Below are positions 25,915 through 33,298 of a DNA stretch of 64,000 bases, one piece after another. Source of the stretch: Pseudomonas sp. PH1b (GTDB lineage: Bacteria; Pseudomonadota; Gammaproteobacteria; Pseudomonadales; Pseudomonadaceae); contig NZ_AYMU01000010.1 of the NCBI RefSeq assembly GCF_000633395.1, positions 186,001 through 250,000 of the forward strand, given 5' to 3'. Positions within the stretch are counted from its first letter, which is position 1. Every line of letters starts with the position of its first letter. A program made the translations under genes and the position numbers. The notes under the pieces were generated by a model. The model had not been told where the DNA came from. It did no database searches and saw only the letters and a program-made list of their open reading frames with translations.

Positions 25915-28257
25915 GTGAAGTGGCGCCAAACCTTTCAGGCAAGGATTGTCGGGGTGCTGGCGCTGTTGCTGTTGGTACTGATTGGGGCGGTGTATTTCGC
26001 GGTCAAGACCGCCACTACCCAGGCGGTCGAACGCCAGGCGCAACTGCAGTTGAAGATCGGCACTCGGGTGTTCGAGCGCCTGCTGGACCTGCGGGGCCGC
26101 AATTTGCAGTACGGGGTCGACTGGCTGGTGGTGGATTCGGAGTTTCGTCGCGCGGTGGTCAGCGGCAAGCCGGTGGATATCCTCGCCGCCCTCGCGCAGC
26201 ACCGGGGCGGTATCCGTTCCAGCGAGATGTTCGTGCTCAGCCCCGAGGGCCGGGTCATCGCCAGCACCCTGGCGGACATCGCCCGGGACCAGCACTTTCC
26301 CTATGACCAGGCCTTGCGCCGGGCGCTGCGGCACAACACCCACATGCTGTTTGTCGCGATCAAGGGGCGCCCCTACCTGCTGGTCCAGGGCGAAGTGCTG
26401 GAGTCGTTGCCCATTGCCCGGGTGGTGATGGGCTTTCCCATGGACGAGCTGTTTGCCCGGGAGCTGCGCTCCATGAGCAACCTCGAGGTGTCATTCCTGA
26501 CGGTCGACGGCCAGGATCCGGGAGAGTTGTTCAGCACCCAGCCGGAGTTCTTCTGGTCACCGATCATCAAGGTCTTGGGTGATTCGCTGTGGCAATCCCT
26601 GCCCCAGCTGAGCGAAACCCACGGCCAGCGGTTCCTCAACCAGGCCTTGCAACTGGCCAACACCGGCGACGCCGAAGATCCGCGGGTCATGGCCCTGTTG
26701 CAAAGCCCGCTGGAGCAGGCGCTGCAAGCCTTTACCCCACTGGATCGGGAGTTTTTGTGGATCGCCCTGGTGGCGCTGGTGGTGTCCCTGGCCTTTGCCC
26801 TGCTGATGGCCAGGCGTGTCTCGCGGCCCCTGGAGGACCTGGCCCAGGCCGCCCGACGCATTGGTGCCGGTAACTATCAGGCCCCGGTGAGCATCAAGCG
26901 CAGCGACGAGTTCGGGGTGCTCGCCGATGCCTTCAACGCCATGCAGAGCGCCATTGCCACCCGCGAGCGCCAGTTGGCCCACAACGCCCTGCATGATCCG
27001 CTGACCGGCCTGCCCAATCGTGCCCTGGCCATCGAGCGCCTGGGCAAGGCCATCGCGGCCCGGCGCAACGTGGTGCTGTTGTACCTGGGGATCGACAACT
27101 ACCGGGCGATCAACGAAGGCTTCGGCACGGAAGGGCTGGAGCAGATGATGGGCGAGCTCAGTCGCCGGCTGCGCGAGGTCCTGTCCCAGGGGGACACCGC
27201 GGCGCGGATCACCGCCAGCGAGTTCCTGCTGTTGCTGGAAAACACCGAGCTGGAGGGCGCCATCGCCATGGCCGACCGGCTCCATGGCCTGTTGAGCCGG
27301 CCGCAACTGATCCAGGGGGATGAGGTCCGGCGCCAGATCTGCATGGGGGTGGCGGTGTACCCGGCCGATGGCAAATCGGCCGAAGAGCTGATCAGCCGTG
27401 CGGCCATCGCTCGCCATGATGCTTCGCTGCAGCCTGGCTACCTGCAGGTCTACCAGCAGGACCGCGATCTGGCCCATCAACGACAGATCAGCCTGATCCG
27501 TGACCTGCGTCGCGCCGCCGCCGAAGGCGAGCTGTTCCTGCTGTACCAGCCCAAGCTGGATCTGCGCCGGGATTACCTGCACCAGGCCGAAGCCCTGCTG
27601 CGTTGGCAGCACCCGGTGTTCGGCGTGGTGTCGCCGGCGGAGTTCATTCCCCTGGCCGAACGTACCGGCAGCATGCACAGCCTGACGTCCTGGGTCATCG
27701 AGGCCTGCATCCGCCAATTGGCGGAGTGGAATCGCCGGGCCCTGCCGGTGCGCCTGTCGCTCAACATCTCCGCCAGCGACCTGGAGGACGACAGCCTGGA
27801 AGTCCGGGTCAGCCAGTGGCTGGAGCGCTACCAGGTGGCGGCCGAACAGTTGGTGTTCGAGATTACCGAGAGCGCGATCATGCGCCATCCGGAGCAGTCG
27901 CTGGCAGTGCTGCAGCGCCTGCGCAGTTGTGGCATCAGCCTGTCGGTGGATGATTTCGGCACCGGCTATTCCTCCCTGGCGCAACTGCAGCGCCTGCCGG
28001 TGCAGGAGTTGAAGATCGACCAGTCCTTCATCCGCAACCTGGACGAGACCAGCGGTGATGCGGTGATCGTGCGCTCGACCATCGAGATGAGCCACAAGCT
28101 GGGGCTCAAGGTGGTGGCCGAAGGGGTGGAGTTCGAGCATTGCCTGAAGCTGCTGGAAAGCTGGCGCTGCGACACGGTGCAGGGTTACCTGATCAGCCGG
28201 CCCTTGCCGACCGAGGCATTTGAGCGCTGGATGATGACCTCCCGGGTTTCGACCTGA
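25915..28257 (+). CDS. membrane sensor with degenerate GGDEF and intact EAL domain
   Basis: A 780-residue protein: one N-terminal membrane helix (about 11-30), a 240-residue periplasmic sensor region, a second helix (about 281-298), HAMP (to about 352), GGDEF (about 365-520) and EAL (about 535-770). The diguanylate cyclase signature is replaced by TASEF at 433-437, so no cyclase activity is expected. The EAL domain keeps Glu559 in EALLRW, DDFGTGYSSL, and KIDQSF, as expected of an active c-di-GMP phosphodiesterase. The start is a GTG; no better ATG lies near. Likely lowers c-di-GMP in response to an external signal. Confidence 0.9.
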   Translation: MKWRQTFQARIVGVLALLLLVLIGAVYFAVKTATTQAVERQAQLQLKIGTRVFERLLDLRGRNLQYGVDWLVVDSEFRRAVVSGKPVDILAALAQHRGGIRSSEMFVLSPEGRVIASTLADIARDQHFPYDQALRRALRHNTHMLFVAIKGRPYLLVQGEVLESLPIARVVMGFPMDELFARELRSMSNLEVSFLTVDGQDPGELFSTQPEFFWSPIIKVLGDSLWQSLPQLSETHGQRFLNQALQLANTGDAEDPRVMALLQSPLEQALQAFTPLDREFLWIALVALVVSLAFALLMARRVSRPLEDLAQAARRIGAGNYQAPVSIKRSDEFGVLADAFNAMQSAIATRERQLAHNALHDPLTGLPNRALAIERLGKAIAARRNVVLLYLGIDNYRAINEGFGTEGLEQMMGELSRRLREVLSQGDTAARITASEFLLLLENTELEGAIAMADRLHGLLSRPQLIQGDEVRRQICMGVAVYPADGKSAEELISRAAIARHDASLQPGYLQVYQQDRDLAHQRQISLIRDLRRAAAEGELFLLYQPKLDLRRDYLHQAEALLRWQHPVFGVVSPAEFIPLAERTGSMHSLTSWVIEACIRQLAEWNRRALPVRLSLNISASDLEDDSLEVRVSQWLERYQVAAEQLVFEITESAIMRHPEQSLAVLQRLRSCGISLSVDDFGTGYSSLAQLQRLPVQELKIDQSFIRNLDETSGDAVIVRSTIEMSHKLGLKVVAEGVEFEHCLKLLESWRCDTVQGYLISRPLPTEAFERWMMTSRVST

Positions 28258-28308
28258 AGGTGCCTGGGTGCCCGGCCGCGAGGCTCGGGCATCCGGGGCT
28301 GGCTGGTT

Positions 28309-28740
28309 TCAGGGGGCGGCGGCTTCGGCCTTGGCCAGCAGGCTCTGCAACTCCGGTTCGATGCCTTCTTCCGTCAGGTTGTCCATGATTTCCAGGATGC
28401 ACGGGGCATAGCGATGCTCGATCGCGGCTTCGGCCCAGTCCAGTTCATAGATCGCCATGACCCGCACATCTAGGTAGGGCGAGTCCGCCAGCAAGCGCTT
28501 GAGCAACTCGATGGCCGGGGGGCTGCGCAATTCTCCCAGGGATACCGCGCAGCGGTGCTGCCAGTATTCGGGGCGTGACAAGAGCGTCTCGCCCAGCCGC
28601 TGCCATTGCGTCGGCGTAAAGCCGTGCAAGACGCCCAGGGCCACCTGTTCGGCGGTGTATTCGTTCCAGTTGGCGGCTTCCGAGTCGCCGAACCAGTGGT
28701 GCAACCGATCAAACAACTCATCACGTTTATCCGTATTCAT
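28309..28740 (-). CDS. conserved hypothetical protein, helical repeat type
   Basis: A 143-residue acidic soluble protein preceded by AGGAG. Its pattern of paired helices (WQRLGETLLSRPEYWQHRCAVSLGEL, SPPAIELLKRLLADSPYLDVRVMAIYEL) looks like HEAT-type repeats, as found in some immunity proteins. I do not recognise the family. No toxin gene lies beside it, so an immunity role is not supported. It is convergent with the EAL gene. Confidence 0.65.
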   Translation of the reverse strand: MNTDKRDELFDRLHHWFGDSEAANWNEYTAEQVALGVLHGFTPTQWQRLGETLLSRPEYWQHRCAVSLGELRSPPAIELLKRLLADSPYLDVRVMAIYELDWAEAAIEHRYAPCILEIMDNLTEEGIEPELQSLLAKAEAAAP

Positions 28741-28945
28741 GATGTTTTTTCTCCTGCGTGGGGCGGTCGCGCCAGCACGCTGTTCCTGGCGTGCCGCCCA
28801 ATGCCATGGCGTTTGTACAGGCGTGCCAGGACCGATGCTGCCTCATTTGTCCCAGGCTTCCCAGTGCTATTGGTGTCGCAGGGGGAAACAGGACGCGGAC
28901 ATCCGCGGGGATGCCACCGAAGCGCGGGAGAGGGTTTGTCCCGGT

Positions 28946-29563
28946 TTACCAGTTCCCGGCGAATTTCACCGCGGCGGCGGCCCGTGACGACACCTTGAGG
29001 GTGTGCAGCAGGGAGGACACATGGATACGCACGGTGAATGGCGAGATATCCAGCTCCCGGGCGATTTCCTTGTTGGTCTTGCCCTGGGCGATCAGGCGCA
29101 GCACCTCCTGCTGGCGCGTGGTCAGCTGGCTCACTTCGGCGCAGGCATCCAGGGTCAGCAGCAGGCCGGAGGGCGCGTATTTGACCACCACTTCGCCCTG
29201 GCGAATGGCCTGGATCGCCTGGCCGATTTCATCCGGGGCAATGCTCTTGCCAATGAAACCGTCCGCTCCGGCGGCCATGACTTCACCAATCAGTTCCTGG
29301 TTGTCGATCATCGACACCACGATGATCGAGGTGCGAGGCAGTTGTCGGCGCAGGTCGGCGATCATGCTCACCGAGGTCAGCCCGGGAAAGCGCAGGTCGA
29401 GAATCAGCGAGTCCGGCTCCTCGCCGGTCCGGGCCAGCTCCAGCACCGCCGGGAGGTCGCCGGCCTCTTCAAGCAGGGCTTCGGGCAGCAGGCGCTGGAT
29501 GGTGCGCAGCATGCCCTCGCGAAACAGCGGGTGGTCGTCGGCGACGATAATCCGGCAGGTCAT
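28946..29563 (-). CDS. NarL/LuxR-family response regulator
   Basis: A 205-residue two-component regulator. The receiver domain (about 1-120) has the acidic pocket ADDHP, a phospho-acceptor Asp in LILDLRFPG, and Lys in IGKSI. The C-terminal LuxR-type helix-turn-helix is LTTRQQEVLRLIAQGKTNKEIARELDISPFTVRIHVSSLL. It is divergent from the hybrid kinase at 29710 (146 bp between starts), the likely partner. Targets are unknown. Confidence 0.92.
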   Translation of the reverse strand: MTCRIIVADDHPLFREGMLRTIQRLLPEALLEEAGDLPAVLELARTGEEPDSLILDLRFPGLTSVSMIADLRRQLPRTSIIVVSMIDNQELIGEVMAAGADGFIGKSIAPDEIGQAIQAIRQGEVVVKYAPSGLLLTLDACAEVSQLTTRQQEVLRLIAQGKTNKEIARELDISPFTVRIHVSSLLHTLKVSSRAAAAVKFAGNW

Positions 29564-29709
29564 GTGGTGAAACTCCTTGAAACATCCAATCCTGTGAGCA
29601 TGCTAACTTGGCGCGTGGCGTTGTAACTGCCCGCTGGTCGTGTCCGGAACGCAGCCGTGCAGGACGGCAAAAGACCACGCCAACGCATATTGCACAAGGA
29701 GGTGACGGC

Positions 29710-31368
29710 ATGAAAGTTGAGAAGGACAGCGAGCTGGACCAGGCCACCCTGCGGATCATAGTGGCCGGATGCGCCCTGCTCTGGTTTGCCGTGATCGGCT
29801 TTCTGCCGGGGCAGGATATGGCGACCTATGTGCCGGTGATCATCTATATCTCCGTGTTCATGCTGGGTTCGATCATCCTGCGCATGGCCATTGCCCGCTG
29901 GCCCGGGCACTACCCGGCGCGGCGCATCCTGGGCATGGTCTACGACTACAGCGGCACCTGCTACGGCCTGGTGGTAGGGGGGGAGGGCGCGCTGCCGATC
30001 TATGCCGTGATGGTCTGGGTCAACCTGGGCAATGGCATGCGCTTCGGCTCGCGTTACCTGGCCATTGCCACTGTTCTGGCGCTGTTCGCGCTGTTCATGG
30101 TCTACCTGCTGACCCCCTATTGGCAGGCCCAGCCCTACATGGTGCTGATGCTGATGATCACCAGTACGGTGATTCCGGTGTATGCCCATATCCTGCTCAA
30201 GCGCACCCGCCTGGCCTCGGAAGAGGCGATTGCCGCCAACCTGGAAAAGTCCCGCTTCCTGGCCCAGGCCAGTCATGACCTGCGCCAGCCGATCCACTCC
30301 ATCGGCCTGTTCACCGCCTGCCTGCGGGAAGCCAGCCTGGGCGTCGACGAGCGGCGCATGGTGGACAACATCGACCGCTCGCTGCTCAACGTCTCGCAGC
30401 TGTTCCGTTCCATCCTCGACCTCTACACCCTGGACAACGGGCGGGTGCAACCCAAGTACGAAACCGTGCACCTGGGCGAGTTTTTGCGTGATCTGGTGCG
30501 CCAGAACACCGAAGCGGCGCGCTGGGCGGGTGTCGAGCTGCGGCTGCGGCCTTGTGCCCAGTGGGTGCGGGTCGACCCGGGGCTGTTGGCGACCATGGTG
30601 CAGAACGTAGTGTCCAACTGCTTCAAGTACGCGGCGGAACGGCCGGTGCTGATTGGCGTGCGGCGACGTGGCCAGGGGCTGGCCATCGTTATCTATGACC
30701 AGGGCCGGGGAATTGCCGAGGAGCACCTGCCGAAGATCTTCGATGAGTTCTACCGGGTCCGCCAGGTGCGCGACAAGGACGTCGAGGGCGTTGGCCTGGG
30801 CCTGTCCATCGTCAAGCGCCTGGGGCAGTTGATCGATCTGCAGGTGAGCATCCGTTCGCGGGTCGACCGCGGCACCGCTGTCAGTCTCCATGGCTTGTCA
30901 CTGGCGGCGCCGCAGCGTTTGCGCAGCCGTGACGAGGCCATCCAGAGCGGTTTGCTGACCGGGTTGCGGGTTTGCCTGGTGGAGGATGATCGCAACGTAC
31001 TGCTGGCCACCTCGGCGTTGCTGGAGCGCTGGGGCTGCGTGGTCCAGGCCGAATCGAGCGGGGAGGATCTGTTGACCGATTGCGACATCATTGTCGCCGA
31101 CTATGACCTGGGCACCCGGGCCTCGGGTATCGAATGCATCGACAGCATCCGCCGGCAGCGGGGCTGGGAAGTGCCGGCGCTGATCATTACCGGGCACGAC
31201 ATCGAGAAAATTCACGCGGCCCTGCACGACCGCAACATCGCGATCCTGTCCAAGCCGGTGCGGCCGGTGGAACTGCGCAGCACCTTGCGAGCCCTGCGCG
31301 AGACGCCAATGGCGTCCGCTCACAGGGCGCAGGTGCCAGAGGCCGCTACCAGGTCCGGCACGGGATAA
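29710..31368 (+). CDS. hybrid sensor histidine kinase with C-terminal receiver
   Basis: A 552-residue protein with about six membrane helices in the first 170 residues and little periplasmic sequence. The kinase core has the H-box SHDLRQPIHSIGLF (about 190), N-box VQNVVSNCFKYA, G1 YDQGRGIAEEHLP and G2 VGLGLSI. A receiver follows with its Asp in DIIVADYDLG and Lys in LSKPVRP. AGGAGGTGA is an almost perfect ribosome site 6 bp before the ATG. Membrane-embedded sensing and an internal receiver suggest a phosphorelay with the divergent NarL regulator. Its 3' end overlaps the opposing lipoprotein gene by 23 bp. Confidence 0.9.
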   Translation: MKVEKDSELDQATLRIIVAGCALLWFAVIGFLPGQDMATYVPVIIYISVFMLGSIILRMAIARWPGHYPARRILGMVYDYSGTCYGLVVGGEGALPIYAVMVWVNLGNGMRFGSRYLAIATVLALFALFMVYLLTPYWQAQPYMVLMLMITSTVIPVYAHILLKRTRLASEEAIAANLEKSRFLAQASHDLRQPIHSIGLFTACLREASLGVDERRMVDNIDRSLLNVSQLFRSILDLYTLDNGRVQPKYETVHLGEFLRDLVRQNTEAARWAGVELRLRPCAQWVRVDPGLLATMVQNVVSNCFKYAAERPVLIGVRRRGQGLAIVIYDQGRGIAEEHLPKIFDEFYRVRQVRDKDVEGVGLGLSIVKRLGQLIDLQVSIRSRVDRGTAVSLHGLSLAAPQRLRSRDEAIQSGLLTGLRVCLVEDDRNVLLATSALLERWGCVVQAESSGEDLLTDCDIIVADYDLGTRASGIECIDSIRRQRGWEVPALIITGHDIEKIHAALHDRNIAILSKPVRPVELRSTLRALRETPMASAHRAQVPEAATRSGTG

Positions 31369-31993
31369 GCAGGGGGTAGTTGGTCATGGTCAGCTTCTTG
31401 TTCTCGCCACTGGCGATGTCGACGAAGTCGTCCAGCATGCCCGAGTACGAAGAGGTCGAACTGCGCTCGGTGTAGTAGTGGGTGGTCACCGGTCCGTAGT
31501 TGGTATTGCTCTGGCCGGTGCCCACGTACTCGTTCCAGCGGCTGGTGCCGTACACCATGTCCTGGCCCTGGACGAAGTAGCGGCCCGGTTGCAAGCCTGT
31601 GAACTGGAAGATGCCGTTGCCGTTGGTCCGGGTTACCCGGTGCACGGCCACGGCCTCGGGAAGCATGCTCACCGGCGCGCCTTCGGGCTGGGATGAGCGC
31701 AATTTATGCCAGGCCTGCAAGTGCGGGGTGACCGGGTAGAGATAGATCTTGACGTCGCGGCTGTCCTCGATACCGTCGTTGCCGACGATGCAGAACTTGC
31801 CGGTGAGCGTGGCGGTGCCGGGTTGCAGGGCGGCGCGCGCGGCCTGGGTGTCGAAGGGCGCGTCGGGGTACTGCACGGTGGAAATCTTGACCGGCGGGTA
31901 TTCGTCCAGGGTGCGCCCCTGACGTGGTGCACAGGCACTCAGGGCGCAGGCGAGCAGGGCCAGGCCTGTCGCCATGTATAAGCGGGATTTCAT
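31346..31993 (-). CDS. lipoprotein with carboxypeptidase-regulatory-like segment
   Basis: A 215-residue predicted lipoprotein (MKSRLYMATGLALLACALSAC, lipobox LSAC). A segment VTRTNGNGIFQFTGLQPGRYFVQGQ reads like the carboxypeptidase-regulatory beta sandwich found in surface proteins. No enzyme motif is visible. It converges on the hybrid kinase, and the two coding regions overlap by 23 bp at their 3' ends (31346-31368). Function unknown. Confidence 0.78.
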   Translation of the reverse strand: MKSRLYMATGLALLACALSACAPRQGRTLDEYPPVKISTVQYPDAPFDTQAARAALQPGTATLTGKFCIVGNDGIEDSRDVKIYLYPVTPHLQAWHKLRSSQPEGAPVSMLPEAVAVHRVTRTNGNGIFQFTGLQPGRYFVQGQDMVYGTSRWNEYVGTGQSNTNYGPVTTHYYTERSSTSSYSGMLDDFVDIASGENKKLTMTNYPLLIPCRTW

Positions 31994-32093
31994 AGCATCG
32001 GGGCCTTTACAGGTGTTTGCCCTGTCCGCGGTGATGCTGTCCGGCAGTCAGAGCGGACAGTCCGAGGCGCGAACCTGGGTCGCCGGGAGCGAT

Positions 32094-32387
32094 TTACTGT
32101 TTGTTGCACTCGGCTGGGAGTGCAACCACTCCGCCCATACTGGCTAAGGCGACCATGCCGCCACTGGGCAATACGCAGTTGTATTCGCCATTGCTGGTGC
32201 TGGCGGTGAAGTAGGTCTGGGAAGCATCGCTACGCACATTGGAGACTGTGGTCACGGGCTTGCCGAGGGTAGTCTGGGCGCGGTTCTTGAGGTCGTCGTT
32301 GCTGGGTTTGGCAATGGCGCAGCCGCCCAGTGCCAGGGCCAGGATGCTGAGCAGGGTGAGAGGGCGGATGCTGGAGTGGAGTTTCAT
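32094..32387 (-). CDS. small lipoprotein of unknown function
   Basis: A 97-residue predicted lipoprotein with signal MKLHSSIRPLTLLSILALAL and lipobox LGGC. The mature part (NVRSDASQTYFTASTSNGEYNCVLPSGG) has two cysteines that could form a disulfide. I do not recognise a family; similar short lipoproteins are common in Pseudomonas. Confidence 0.72.
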   Translation of the reverse strand: MKLHSSIRPLTLLSILALALGGCAIAKPSNDDLKNRAQTTLGKPVTTVSNVRSDASQTYFTASTSNGEYNCVLPSGGMVALASMGGVVALPAECNKQ

Positions 32388-32615
32388 GATGACTCTTCCT
32401 TGGTGTTGTTGTGCTTTCTACGGCGCAGCCGCTCCCCACGCCGCAAACGGCGGTATCGAGAGGAACGGGTGGTGGGTGGGCACTATATCGCCGCAGGACA
32501 GGGAGGGTCGATTAGCACAAATGGGCTAGTGTCTTTTTGCAATTACGGGGGCGGGGAATGGCGAGGTGAGGCCGGGGTTTGATGGGCCCGGCTGGATGGC
32601 GCCGTGTCCGGGAGT

Positions 32616-32915
32616 TCAGCTCAGCAGTTGTTCCTGCAGGCGACGGCCCAGCACGTCCAGCAGGTCACAGCCATCGCGCAGGGGGATGACGCACAGCTGG
32701 GCGAAATCCTGGAGCAGGGCCGGGTTGCTCTGCAGGTTGTCGTGGCTGGCGATGTTCTCCAGCAACTGGGTGGCCGCGCGGATGCGGTGCGCGGCGGCCT
32801 CGTGGAGAGCGTCCAGCGGGGCCTGGGTGTCCACCAGCAGGGCGGGGATGTTGTAATCGTTGCTGGTGAGGGGCATATGGCGTTGCTCGGGCGGGTCAGC
32901 GGCGTTGTTGTTCAT
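32616..32915 (-). CDS. small helical hypothetical protein
   Basis: A 99-residue protein. After a short polar start it is strongly helical (LDALHEAAAHRIRAATQLLENIASH and LRDGCDLLDVLGRRLQEQLL). This resembles the many short uncharacterised Pseudomonas proteins of the DUF3077/DUF6124 kind, but I cannot assign it. No signal peptide or cofactor motif. An isolated gene between small lipoprotein genes and gcd. Confidence 0.6.
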   Translation of the reverse strand: MNNNAADPPEQRHMPLTSNDYNIPALLVDTQAPLDALHEAAAHRIRAATQLLENIASHDNLQSNPALLQDFAQLCVIPLRDGCDLLDVLGRRLQEQLLS

Positions 32916-33144
32916 TGCTGTGGGTCCCTCTCGCAGGAATCGGATTGGCCACTAGGTGGCGTTGTTTACGCCTAACGAGATAGGGGCTTCCACACCCTGT
33001 CACGGTCTTGCCGGTGACAGGTCAGACCTTAAAGGCTGAGTCCTGAATGGACAAGGTGATGCAATTCGACGCGAGTTGTAGGAATTTTCGGTGATCGCAA
33101 TGTGAGAGGCTGCCGGTCGAACAAGATCGAACGCCTGGCACCTT

Positions 33145-33226
33145 GTAGGAGCCGGCTTGCCGGCGAACAGGTCCGCAAGCCATGCAGTGCCCGGGCCGAC
33201 GCCTTCGCTGGCAAGCCAGCTCCTAC
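33145..33226. repeat. REP pair
   Basis: A standard REP copy at 33145-33167 (GGAGCCGGCTTGCCGGCG core) and a facing variant at 33204-33226 (TTCGCTGGCAAGCCAGCTCC) lie 36 bp apart. They sit between the small helical protein and gcd. Confidence 0.88.
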
Positions 33227-33246
33227 GGGGAGTGCGAACGGCATAA

Positions 33247-33284
33247 AAAAGGGCGGCTACCCCAAGGTAGCCGCCCTTTTTATA
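33247..33284. terminator. bidirectional intrinsic terminator downstream of gcd
   Basis: A 15-bp perfect stem (33247-33261 with 33266-33280) closes a CCAA loop. It is flanked by an A run on one side and T's on the other, so it can terminate transcription both ways. It lies 15 bp past the gcd stop. Confidence 0.92.
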
Positions 33285-33298
33285 TCCGTCGGTAAAGC

